Shown in pieces: positions 25,923 to 33,570 of a stretch of 64,000 nt of DNA. Below the pieces are notes generated by a model. The model was given only the letters and a program-made list of their open reading frames with translations, was not told the origin of the DNA and searched no databases. The DNA comes from Trujillonella endophytica (lineage in GTDB: Bacteria > Actinomycetota > Actinomycetes > Mycobacteriales > Geodermatophilaceae): assembly GCF_900110555.1 (NCBI RefSeq), contig NZ_FOEE01000017.1, forward strand, positions 27,353 to 91,352, in the 5' to 3' direction. A program made the translations under genes and the position numbers. How positions within the stretch are numbered: the first letter of the stretch is position 1; the number at the start of each line of letters is the position of its first letter.

Positions 25923-27584
25923 GTGACCCAGCCCCTGCCGTTGGTCCTGCCGTGGACCGAGTGGTACTGGACGTCGGGTGCCGACGGGAAGCTGCGCGTC
26001 CAGGGCTGCTCGTCCTGCGACGCGCTGATCCACCCGAGCAAGCCGATCTGTCACCTGTGCGGGAGCCGTGACCTCGCCGTCCGCGAGCTCTCCGGTCGCG
26101 GCACGCTCTTCGGGTTCACGATCAACCACCACTTCCCCTTCCCGGGCGTGACCAACCCGTTCGCCGTCGCCCAGGTGGCGCTCGAGGAGGACCCCCGCGT
26201 CAAGCTGACGACCCGGGTCGTGGAGGCCGAGCCGGACACGCTGCGCCTCGGCATGGCCATGGAGGTCGTCTTCGAACAGGTCGACGACGTCTGGCTGCCG
26301 CTGTTCCGGCCGTCGGCGCAGCAGCCGGCCGAGCCGGCGCCGCTGCCCGAGGACGAAGAGCCCGTCGAGCGGATCCGGACGCTGGTCCGCCCCCGGCTCG
26401 GCACCCGCAAGTTCGAGGACGACGCCGTCCTCTCCGGGGTCGGTGCCTCGAAGGTCGGCCGCCGGCAGATGGTCGACCCGCTGTCGCTGACCGTCGACGC
26501 CTGCCAGGCGGCGGTGGCCGACGCCGGTCTCACCATGGCCGACATCGACGGCCTGTCCACCTACCCGGGCGGCGGGGTGGAGAGCGGCTTCAGCGAGGGC
26601 GGCGTGACCGCCCTCGAGGCGGCGCTGCGCATCCGCCCCACCTGGTACAACGGCGGCGGCGAGACCTTCGGCCCGGGCGGGTCGGTCATCGCGGCGATGC
26701 TCGCCGTCTCGGCCGGGCTGGCCCGGCACGTGCTGTGCTTCCGGACGCTGTGGCAGTCCAGCCAGGAGACCCTCGCGCGGCAGGGCTACTTCGGCGGTGG
26801 CGGCCGCATGCGCATCGGCGGGGACATGGGCTGGGGGATGCCGTTCGGCGCGACCTCGGCGGCGCACCTGCTCGCCCAGACCGCGAACCGGTACATGCAC
26901 AAGTACGGCGCCACCCGCGAGACGCTCGGCTGGATCGCGCTCAACCAGCGCGCCAACGCCGCGCTCAACCCCACCGCCGTCTACCGCGACCCGATGACGA
27001 TGGACGACTACCTGGGTGCCCGCATGGTCACGACGCCGTTCGGGCTCTACGACAACGACGTGCCCATCGACGGGTCCATCGCGGTGATCGTGTCCGCCGC
27101 CGACGCGGTCGGTGACCTGGCCAAGCCGCCGGTGCGCATCGAGGCCGTCGGCACGCAGCTCATCGAGCGGATGGAGTGGGACCAGAGCACCTCCACCCAC
27201 GAGCCCCAGGTGTTCGGCCCGGCGGCGCACATGTGGACCCGCACGGACCTGCGCCCCGACGACGTCGACGTCGCTTTGCTCTACGACGGCTTCAGCTTCA
27301 ACTGCCTGTCGTGGCTGGAGGGGCTCGGTTTCTGCGGCGTCGGCGAGGCGAAGGACTTCCTCGACGGCGGCAAGAACATCGCCCGGGACGGCGTCCTCCC
27401 GCTGAACACCAACGGCGGTCAGCTGTCGCACGGCCGCACCCACGGGATGGGCCTGGTCCAGGAGGCGGTCCTGCAGCTGCGCAAGGAGGCCGGCGACCGG
27501 CAGGTCCACGGCGCCCGCACCGCGGTGGTCAGCAGCGGCGGTCTGACGCCCAGCGGCGTGCTGCTGCTGCGTACGGACTCCTGA
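25923..27584 (+). CDS. DUF35 (OB-fold) - thiolase-like fusion, candidate side-chain aldolase/thiolase
   Basis: This 553-residue protein has two parts. Residues 1-125 are a DUF35/ChsH2-type domain: a zinc ribbon with cysteines at 29, 32, 43 and 46, then an OB fold (GRGTLFGFTINHHFPFPG). A Pro/Glu linker (about 128-160) leads to a thiolase-like domain (about 167-553) beginning VLSGVGASKVGRRQMVDPLS. In steroid-degrading actinobacteria a DUF35 domain and an Ltp2-type thiolase-fold lyase are separate proteins that cooperate in retro-aldol cleavage of a side chain (family knowledge). The usual thiolase nucleophile Cys motif is not obvious, while LLYDGFSFNCL offers a conserved tyrosine. A retro-aldolase role is inferred. 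Confidence 0.8.
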   Translation: MTQPLPLVLPWTEWYWTSGADGKLRVQGCSSCDALIHPSKPICHLCGSRDLAVRELSGRGTLFGFTINHHFPFPGVTNPFAVAQVALEEDPRVKLTTRVVEAEPDTLRLGMAMEVVFEQVDDVWLPLFRPSAQQPAEPAPLPEDEEPVERIRTLVRPRLGTRKFEDDAVLSGVGASKVGRRQMVDPLSLTVDACQAAVADAGLTMADIDGLSTYPGGGVESGFSEGGVTALEAALRIRPTWYNGGGETFGPGGSVIAAMLAVSAGLARHVLCFRTLWQSSQETLARQGYFGGGGRMRIGGDMGWGMPFGATSAAHLLAQTANRYMHKYGATRETLGWIALNQRANAALNPTAVYRDPMTMDDYLGARMVTTPFGLYDNDVPIDGSIAVIVSAADAVGDLAKPPVRIEAVGTQLIERMEWDQSTSTHEPQVFGPAAHMWTRTDLRPDDVDVALLYDGFSFNCLSWLEGLGFCGVGEAKDFLDGGKNIARDGVLPLNTNGGQLSHGRTHGMGLVQEAVLQLRKEAGDRQVHGARTAVVSSGGLTPSGVLLLRTDS

Positions 27585-27590
27585 GCCGAC

Positions 27591-27625
27591 GGTGTCCCCG
27601 GGCCGCCCGGCGGCCCGGGGACACC
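27591..27625 (+). terminator. Hairpin after the DUF35-thiolase gene
   Basis: A perfect 15-bp stem (27591-27605 with 27611-27625) with a 5-nt loop begins 6 nt past the stop codon. Confidence 0.7.
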
Positions 27626-27626
27626 C

Positions 27627-27655
27627 TCGACCCGAGGCGCGGGCGGCCGTATGCT
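27627..27655 (+). promoter_or_regulatory. Candidate promoter of aldehyde dehydrogenase 2
   Basis: TCGACC (27627-27632) and TATGCT (27650-27655) are spaced 17 bp apart immediately after a terminator. A transcription start near 27662 would exclude the ATG at 27651 as the initiator. Confidence 0.4.
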
Positions 27656-27695
27656 GCCTGATGTTGTGATGCCTTTAGAAACATGGATGGGTGGC

Positions 27696-29147
27696 ATGGC
27701 GGACGACGGGGAGACGCTCTTCATCGACGGGAAGTGGCTCCCGGCCGACGACGGGCGGACGTTCGACGTCACCGACCCCAGCAACGGGCGGGTGATCGGC
27801 CGGGCCGCGGACGCGGGCGCGGCCGAGACCGACCGCGCGATCGCCGCGGCCGACGCGGCGTTCGTCTCGTGGAGCCGCACCACGGCCTACCAGCGCGCCG
27901 AGGTGCTCTGGACGGCCCACCGCCTGATGACCGAGCGGGCGGAGGAGCTCGCCGCGCTGATGACCGCCGAGCAGGGCAAGCCGCTCAAGGCGGCCCGCAA
28001 CGAGGTGCGCTACGCCGCGGACTTCCTCAGCTGGTTCGCCGAGGAGGCCAAGCGGGTCTACGGCAGCACCATCCCGTCGTCCCGCCCCGAGCAGCGGCTG
28101 TCGGTGCTGCGCCAGCCCGTCGGCGTGGTCGCGGGCATAACGCCGTGGAACTACCCGATCTCGATGATCACGCGGAAGGTCGCCCCCGCGGTCGCCGCCG
28201 GCTGCACGATCGTGCTCAAGCCGGCCGAGCAGACCCCGCTGTGCGCCGTCGCCGTCTTCGAGATCCTCGCCGAGGCGGGCCTGCCTGCCGGCGTCGCGAA
28301 CCTGGTGACGACGAACCGTCCGGAGTCCGTCGGCGACCGCCTGCTGGACTCGCCGGTGGTGCGCAAGCTGACCTTCACCGGCTCCACCGAGGTGGGGAAG
28401 GCGCTCGCCGCCCGCGCCGCGGCGACCATGAAGCGCGTCTCCATGGAGCTCGGCGGCCACGCCCCGATGATCGTGTTCGACGACGCCGACCCGGTGCACG
28501 CGGCCAAGGGCGCCGCACTGGTGAAGTTCCTCAACACCGGTCAGGCGTGCATCAGCCCGAACCGCATCTACGTGCAGCGCGGCATCTTCGACACCTTCGC
28601 CGCCGCCCTCGTGGACCGCGTGGCCACGCTCAAGGTCGGCGCCGGCACCGAGCCCGGCGTGGGCATCGGCCCCCTGGTCGACGAGGCCGCGGTGGCGAAG
28701 GTCGAGCGGCAGGTCGACGACGCCGTCGGCAAGGGCGCGCGCCTTCTCTCGGGCGGCGGCCGGCTGGCCGAGGGCGATCTGGCCGCCGGCCGGTTCTTCG
28801 CCCCGACCGTGGTCGCCGACGTCGACGAGTCGATGGTCATCTACCGCGAGGAGACCTTCGGCCCGGTCGCGGCGCTCATCCCGTTCGACGACGAGGACGA
28901 GGTCCTGCAGCGGGCGAACGACACCGAGTACGGGCTGGCCTCGTACGTCTACACCAACGACCTCGGCCGTGCGGTCCGGGTGTCGGAGGCGCTGCGCTTC
29001 GGCATCGTCGGCGTCAACGACATCAATCCGACGGCCGCGGCCGCGCCCTTCGGCGGGGTCGGGGCCAGTGGCCTCGGCCGCGAGGGCGGGGCCGAGGGCA
29101 TCGACGAGTACCTCGACGTCAAGCTCGTGGGGCTCGTCGTCCCCTGA
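27696..29147 (+). CDS. Aldehyde dehydrogenase 2 (succinate-semialdehyde-dehydrogenase-like)
   Basis: Four in-frame ATGs exist (27651, 27669, 27687, 27696). 27696 gives the usual family start MADDGETLFIDGKWLP; no strong ribosome site decides. The roughly 483-residue enzyme has AGITPWNYPISMITRKVAPA, the Glu motif VSMELGGHAPMIV, the catalytic Cys in NTGQACISPNR and EETFGPVAALIPF, closest in pattern to GabD-type enzymes. It acts on an aldehyde or semialdehyde of the pathway. It appears to start a new transcription unit after a terminator. Confidence 0.9.
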   Translation: MADDGETLFIDGKWLPADDGRTFDVTDPSNGRVIGRAADAGAAETDRAIAAADAAFVSWSRTTAYQRAEVLWTAHRLMTERAEELAALMTAEQGKPLKAARNEVRYAADFLSWFAEEAKRVYGSTIPSSRPEQRLSVLRQPVGVVAGITPWNYPISMITRKVAPAVAAGCTIVLKPAEQTPLCAVAVFEILAEAGLPAGVANLVTTNRPESVGDRLLDSPVVRKLTFTGSTEVGKALAARAAATMKRVSMELGGHAPMIVFDDADPVHAAKGAALVKFLNTGQACISPNRIYVQRGIFDTFAAALVDRVATLKVGAGTEPGVGIGPLVDEAAVAKVERQVDDAVGKGARLLSGGGRLAEGDLAAGRFFAPTVVADVDESMVIYREETFGPVAALIPFDDEDEVLQRANDTEYGLASYVYTNDLGRAVRVSEALRFGIVGVNDINPTAAAAPFGGVGASGLGREGGAEGIDEYLDVKLVGLVVP

Positions 29148-29258
29148 AGGGGCACCCTGGGAACCCAGGGACACAGACCGGCGTCCTGGACGTCGCCCGG
29201 CGGCGCCGACCGCGAGTCCGCCGCCGGGACAGTCGTACACATCGAACGAGGAGTGGAT

Positions 29259-29567
29259 ATGAAGCTCAAGGTCGGACAGACGCTGACCAGTGCGGTCGAC
29301 GCGACGTCGCTGGTGGTCGTGCGGGCGCCGGAGGGCGACGTGGACGTGACCTGTGGTGGCGCGCCGATGACCGCGCCGGGGGAGACCGCGGCCGCCGGTG
29401 CCACCGCGGAGGGCGAGGCCGGCAACGGCGTCCTCATGGGCAAGCGCTACGCGGACGAGGCCCTGGGCCTCGAGCTGCTGTGCGTGAAGCCCGGCGACTA
29501 CGCCGTCGCCGTGAACGGCACGCAGCTGGCGCAGAAGAGCGCCCAGCCGCTGCCCGCCTCGGACTGA
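29259..29567 (+). CDS. Small uncharacterised protein in the P450/reductase unit
   Basis: ATG 29259 has GAGGAG 5 nt upstream. The 102-residue product starts MKLKVGQTLTSAVDATSLVVVRAPEGD, has a short alanine-rich middle and a later GLELLCVKPGDYAVAVNG, suggesting a small beta-rich fold. There are two cysteines (in VTCGGAP and LLCVKPG) and no signal peptide. I do not recognise the family. Its place between the aldehyde dehydrogenase and the DoxX and ferredoxin-reductase genes suggests an accessory role in the same oxidation system. Confidence 0.6.
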   Translation: MKLKVGQTLTSAVDATSLVVVRAPEGDVDVTCGGAPMTAPGETAAAGATAEGEAGNGVLMGKRYADEALGLELLCVKPGDYAVAVNGTQLAQKSAQPLPASD

Positions 29568-29573
29568 CCGCCA

Positions 29574-29638
29574 GGGGGCGGGGCCGCGCGGCCCCGCCCC
29601 CGGCAGCGGATCCCTCGGCGCACGGCGCCGGGGGATCC
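29574..29638 (+). terminator. Double hairpin between the small protein and DoxX genes
   Basis: A 28-bp perfect palindrome (29574-29601) is followed by a second stem-loop at 29608-29638 (two arms of about 14 bp with one wobble). Two stacked structures make a strong terminator or a transcript stabiliser. Confidence 0.65.
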
Positions 29639-29703
29639 GGCGCACCCCACGAGAGTTCACGGTCGGCCGCCGGCGGCGGTCGGCCCCCAGAAGGGAGAGT
29701 CCG

Positions 29704-30237
29704 GTGGCCCGGAAGGCACGGACAGACACGGGCAGCTCGGGCGTCGGCGTGGCCCGGTTCCTGCTGCGCACCGCGGTGGGCGGCACCATGATCGCCCACG
29801 GCGTGAAGCACGGCCGCTCGCTCAAGGGAACCGCCGGCTGGTTCGGCTCCATCGGCTTCAAGCAGCCGATGCTGCAGGCACGGACCAGCGCCGTCGTGGA
29901 GATCGGGTCCGGTGCCGCGCTGATCGCGGGTGCGGCCACCCCGCTCGCGGCGTCCGCGGTCGTCGGCACCCTCGCCGTCGCCGCGCGGTCGGTGCACATC
30001 CCCAACGGCTTCTTCATCAACGCCGAGGGCTGGGAGTACGTCGCCAACCTCTCGGTCGCCTCGGTCGCGCTGGCGGCGCTGGGCCCCGGCGGCTGGAGCG
30101 TGGACCGCGCCCTGGGCACCGACCGGTTCTCCGGCCCGCGGGCCGCGCTGTTCGTCGCGGGCCTCGGCCTCGGCGGCGCGGCGGCCCAGCTGGCCACCTT
30201 CTGGACCAAGCCGGCGCCGAAGCCCGTCGCGGGCTGA
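29704..30237 (+). CDS. DoxX-family membrane protein
   Basis: This 177-residue protein starts at a GTG preceded by AGAAGGGAGA. Four hydrophobic helices are visible, with the DoxX-type elements FLLRTAVGGTMIAHGVKHG, GWFGSIGFKQP and SVHIPNGFFIN. DoxX proteins are small inner-membrane proteins linked to redox or thiol metabolism. Here it is 12 bp upstream of a ferredoxin reductase gene and is probably co-transcribed with it. Its specific role is unknown. Confidence 0.8.
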   Translation: MARKARTDTGSSGVGVARFLLRTAVGGTMIAHGVKHGRSLKGTAGWFGSIGFKQPMLQARTSAVVEIGSGAALIAGAATPLAASAVVGTLAVAARSVHIPNGFFINAEGWEYVANLSVASVALAALGPGGWSVDRALGTDRFSGPRAALFVAGLGLGGAAAQLATFWTKPAPKPVAG

Positions 30238-30249
30238 GCGGAGGACACC

Positions 30250-31464
30250 GTGAGCCAGATCCCGGAGCACGTCGTCGTCGTCGGTGCGGGGCTGGGCGGT
30301 CTGCGGACCGTCGAGCAGCTGCGTTCCCGCGGCCACACCGGGCGCATCACCCTCATCGGCGCCGAGGTGCACCCGCCCTACGACCGGCCGCCGCTGTCCA
30401 AGCAGATCCTCAACGGCACCTGGGAGCCGGCCAAGGCCACGTTCCGGGACCTCGAGGGGCTGGCCGAGCTCGACGTCACCACGGTCTTCGGCAAGCGCGC
30501 CGTCGGCCTCGACGGCACCACCGTGCAGCTCGAGGACGGCACCGCGGTGAGCGGCGACGTCGTCGTCCTGGCGACCGGCGTCACCGCGCGCACCCTTCCC
30601 GGGCAGCCGGCCGGGGTCGTCACCCTGCGGACGCTCGACGACGCGATCGCCCTGCGCGGGGCCTTCGACTCGCTGTCGTCGCTGCTCATCGTGGGCGCCG
30701 GCTTCATCGGTGCCGAGGTCGCCTGCGCGGCCCACGCCCGCGGGGTGCAGGTGACCGTGCTCGAGGCGCTCCCCGTTCCGGTCGAGCGGGCGCTCGGGCG
30801 TGAGGTCGGCGCGCTGGCCGCCCGCCTGTTCACCGAGGGCGGCATCGACCTGCGCTGCGACACGCGGATCACCCGCTTCGTGGACGAGCGCACGGTCGAG
30901 CTCTCCGACGGGTCGACCCTCGGCGCGGACCTGGTGCTGGTCGGCATCGGGTCGCTGCCGGACGTGGACTGGCTGGCGTCGTCGGGCTTCGACACGACGA
31001 ACGGGGTCGCCTGCGACGCCTCCGGACGGGTCGTCGGCACCAGCGGGGTGTGGGCCCTCGGGGACATCGCCTCCTGGTGGGACGAGTCCCGGGGCCGCCA
31101 CCACCGCAACGAGCACTGGACCACGACGGTGGACCAGTCCTCCATCGTGGCCAGCGACATCCTCGGCACAGAGCCGCCCGCCGCCACGGTGCCGTACGTG
31201 TGGTCCGACCAGTTCGGCATGAAGGTGCAGACCTTCGGGCGCACCGACCTCGCCGACGAGGTCGCCCAGCTGCACGGCACGGGGATGGACGGCGGTCCCG
31301 TGAAGGGCACCGTCGTCGGCTACTTCGCCGGTGGCGTGCTGGTCGGGGTCGTCGGCTTCGGCGCGCCGGCCAAGCTGGTGCGCTACCGCGCGATGATCGC
31401 CGAGGGGGCCGCCCGGGACGCCGTCCTGGCCCAGTCCGACGCCGGGTCCGCGGTCGGCGGCTGA
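30250..31464 (+). CDS. FAD/NAD ferredoxin (rubredoxin-type) reductase for the P450 system
   Basis: This 404-residue protein has the FAD motif VVVVGAGLGGLRTVEQLRS, PPYDRPPLSKQIL (FAD-contact motif of the BphA4/PdR group), the NAD motif LLIVGAGFIGAEVACAAHAR, the late FAD motif GVWALGDIASW, and a C-terminal reductase domain. It should move electrons from NAD(P)H to the [Fe-S] ferredoxins and then to the P450s, completing a class I P450 chain. It begins at a GTG behind GGAGGAC. Confidence 0.9.
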   Translation: MSQIPEHVVVVGAGLGGLRTVEQLRSRGHTGRITLIGAEVHPPYDRPPLSKQILNGTWEPAKATFRDLEGLAELDVTTVFGKRAVGLDGTTVQLEDGTAVSGDVVVLATGVTARTLPGQPAGVVTLRTLDDAIALRGAFDSLSSLLIVGAGFIGAEVACAAHARGVQVTVLEALPVPVERALGREVGALAARLFTEGGIDLRCDTRITRFVDERTVELSDGSTLGADLVLVGIGSLPDVDWLASSGFDTTNGVACDASGRVVGTSGVWALGDIASWWDESRGRHHRNEHWTTTVDQSSIVASDILGTEPPAATVPYVWSDQFGMKVQTFGRTDLADEVAQLHGTGMDGGPVKGTVVGYFAGGVLVGVVGFGAPAKLVRYRAMIAEGAARDAVLAQSDAGSAVGG

Positions 31465-31490
31465 CCGGACCCACCGCTCCACCCGACGCG

Positions 31491-31534
31491 CACGCTCGCC
31501 GCGGGCCCCGACCTCCGGGCCCGCGGCGAGCGTG
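31491..31534 (+). terminator. Strong hairpin after the reductase gene
   Basis: A perfect 18-bp GC-rich stem (31491-31508 with 31517-31534) with an 8-nt loop follows the reductase stop by 26 bp. It is among the longest perfect stems in the window. Confidence 0.8.
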
Positions 31535-31594
31535 CCGTCTCAGCACGTACTCCGACCGGACCGTCCGCCGGAGCCTCCACGACAGGAGATCTGC

Positions 31595-32407
31595 ATGACC
31601 GCGAACAGGCTCGCCGGCAAGGTCGCGCTCATCACGGGCGCGGCCCGTGGCCAGGGCCGGGCGGAGGCCGTCCGGCTGGCCGCCGAGGGCGCCGACATCA
31701 TCGCCCTGGACAACTGCGTCACCGCCGGGACCACCGACTACGCCGGTCCGACCGAGGAGGACCTGGCCGAGACCGTGAAGCTGGTCGAGGCGCAGGACCG
31801 GCGGATCCTGGCCCGCAAGGCCGACATCCGGGACTTCGCGGCGCTGCAGGCGCTGGTGAAGGACGGCGTGGAGGAGTTCGGCCGGCTCGACGTGGTGGTG
31901 GCCAACGCCGGCATCTGCTCGGGCAACTGGTCGTGGGAGATCCCGGTCGAGCAGTGGCAGGAGACCATCGACGTCAACCTGACCGGCACCTTCTACACGA
32001 TGAAGGCCACCATCCCGACGCTGATCGAGCAGGGCACCGGCGGGTCGATCATCATCACCAGCTCGGTCGCCGGGCTGCGCGGGCACCCGTTCCTGGCCCA
32101 CTACGCGGCCAGCAAGCACGGCGTCGTCGGCATGGCGAAGTCCATGGCCGTCGAGCTCGGGCAGTACAACATCCGGGTCAACACGATCCACCCGCACGGC
32201 GTCGCGACCGGGATGCAGCCCGGGCGGATGGGCGAGCTCATCGTGGAGAACGCCGCCACCCTCGGGCCGATCTTCATGCAGACCCTGCCCGACCCCATCT
32301 CGCAGCCGGAGGACATCGCGGCCGTGGTCGCCTTCCTCGCCTCCGACGACTCCCACCACATGACCGGCGTCCAGCTGCCGGTCGACCTGGGCACGCTGCT
32401 GCGCTGA
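31595..32407 (+). CDS. Mycofactocin-type short-chain dehydrogenase 2
   Basis: ATG 31595 has AGGAG upstream. The 270-residue SDR has LITGAARGQGRAEAVRLAAE with DIIALDNC, the extra segment after the cofactor motif (TAGTTDYAGPTEEDLAETVKLV region) typical of mycofactocin-coupled SDRs, VVANAGICSG, the catalytic serine in ITSSVAG, and YAASKHG (Y-x-x-x-K). It is homologous to the SDR at 21353 but not a close copy. It is a single-gene unit bracketed by terminators. Confidence 0.88.
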   Translation: MTANRLAGKVALITGAARGQGRAEAVRLAAEGADIIALDNCVTAGTTDYAGPTEEDLAETVKLVEAQDRRILARKADIRDFAALQALVKDGVEEFGRLDVVVANAGICSGNWSWEIPVEQWQETIDVNLTGTFYTMKATIPTLIEQGTGGSIIITSSVAGLRGHPFLAHYAASKHGVVGMAKSMAVELGQYNIRVNTIHPHGVATGMQPGRMGELIVENAATLGPIFMQTLPDPISQPEDIAAVVAFLASDDSHHMTGVQLPVDLGTLLR

Positions 32408-32423
32408 TCCGGCGCAGGACGCA

Positions 32424-32461
32424 CGAACGGCCCCGGGCGCTGGACGCACCGGGGCCGTTCG
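32424..32461. terminator. Bidirectional hairpin between SDR 2 and the MaoC genes
   Basis: A 13-bp perfect stem (32424-32436 with 32449-32461) lies between convergent stops at 32407 and 32477. Confidence 0.65.
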
Positions 32462-32476
32462 GGTTCGGAGGGGCCG

Positions 32477-32923
32477 CTAGACCCCCGGGTGGAGCCGGAC
32501 GCGGGCGGTGCCGGGCGCGGTCTTCGCGCCCGTCTGGTTCTCCGACCACAGGTCCAGCTCGAGGACGGTGCTGCCGTCGTCGGCCGTGGTCCGCCCGGTC
32601 ACGGTGCCGGTGATCGTGATCCGGTCGCCCTTGAGCGCCGGGGACTTGAAGCGGCACTCGAGGTGCTCGAGCAGGCCGCGGTCGCCGACCCACTGCTCGA
32701 CGGCGCAGTGCATCCACGCCCAGATCAGGTTGCCCATGCCGAAGGCGCCGGGCATGCCGGCGGCCTTGCCGGCCTCGTCGTCCATGTGGATGTCGACGAA
32801 CTCGTAGTTGACCGCGGCGTAGCGGTTCCAGGCGTGCAGCCCGGCCTGCCGGACGAACGGCGGGACGGTGGCGCCCACCTCGAACTCTCCCGCGGTGGCG
32901 GCCGGGGTCTGGACGTCGGTCAT
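32477..32923 (-). CDS. MaoC-type hotdog hydratase subunit
   Basis: ATG 32923 has GGGAGA upstream and is preferred over a frame reaching 33010. The 148-residue protein has the hotdog-fold hydratase core NYEFVDIHMDDEAGKAAGMPGAFGMGNLIWAWM; the D-x4-H of canonical hydratase-2 is altered (VDIHMDDE), but the Asp/His pair is recognisable. It probably forms a heteromer with the product of the adjacent gene and hydrates an enoyl-CoA (or thioester), as HadAB- or ChsH1/ChsH2-type pairs do. Confidence 0.8.
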   Translation of the reverse strand: MTDVQTPAATAGEFEVGATVPPFVRQAGLHAWNRYAAVNYEFVDIHMDDEAGKAAGMPGAFGMGNLIWAWMHCAVEQWVGDRGLLEHLECRFKSPALKGDRITITGTVTGRTTADDGSTVLELDLWSENQTGAKTAPGTARVRLHPGV

Positions 32924-32949
32924 CGGATCTCCCTGGCTGGTTCGGCGGG

Positions 32950-33477
32950 TCAGTAGCGGATCAGGGACATGGTGGCGGTCTTGATCCGCTCGCCGTCCTG
33001 GTTGGTCCACGTCGTCGCGGTGTCGGTGACGAGCATGGCGCCCAGCCGGCTCTCCTTCTCCTGGTACCGGGCGATGACCGTCTCCGAGCGGATGACGTCC
33101 CCGGGCCGGATGCGGACGCCGGTGTAGTCGACGACCAGGCCGCCGTTGAGGGCCCGGAACAGGTCGGGCGGCTGGACGCCGAGGTTCTGCTCCATGGCGC
33201 CGACCGCCTTGTACTTCGGGTCGACCTCGAAGGCCTTCGCGTTGGGCTCGGTGCGGGCCGCGGCCCAGGCGAAGACGCTGATGTCGAGGGGGGCGACGAG
33301 GGTGCCCGCGGCCTCGGCGCCGGGGTCCAGGTAGTGCGCCGGCGGGGCCTCCGGGTAGTACACGGCGATGGCCCAGCGCCGGATGTCCGATGCGGTCACC
33401 GGATAGGAGACGGTGACGCCGTAGGGCTGCCCCACGATCGCCGCCATGTCCGGCCGGACCAGTCCCAGCTCGCTCAT
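32950..33477 (-). CDS. FAS1-like / MaoC N-domain hydratase partner subunit
   Basis: ATG 33477 is preceded by GAGAGGTGAG. The 175-residue protein has the hotdog N-domain pattern GQPYGVTVSYPVTASDIRRWAIAV and later VRIRPGDVIRSETVIARY, typical of the non-catalytic partner of MaoC-like dehydratases. It is 26 bp upstream of the catalytic-type subunit gene on the same strand. Together they are the likely enoyl-CoA hydratase of this pathway. Confidence 0.8.
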   Translation of the reverse strand: MSELGLVRPDMAAIVGQPYGVTVSYPVTASDIRRWAIAVYYPEAPPAHYLDPGAEAAGTLVAPLDISVFAWAAARTEPNAKAFEVDPKYKAVGAMEQNLGVQPPDLFRALNGGLVVDYTGVRIRPGDVIRSETVIARYQEKESRLGAMLVTDTATTWTNQDGERIKTATMSLIRY

Positions 33478-33570
33478 GTGCTCACCTCTCGCGTTCGCCG
33501 TCGTCGGCGACTCCCGGCTTCGGAACATACATGTGGAACTGTCGACCCAGAACAGACCCCTGAGTCCGGT

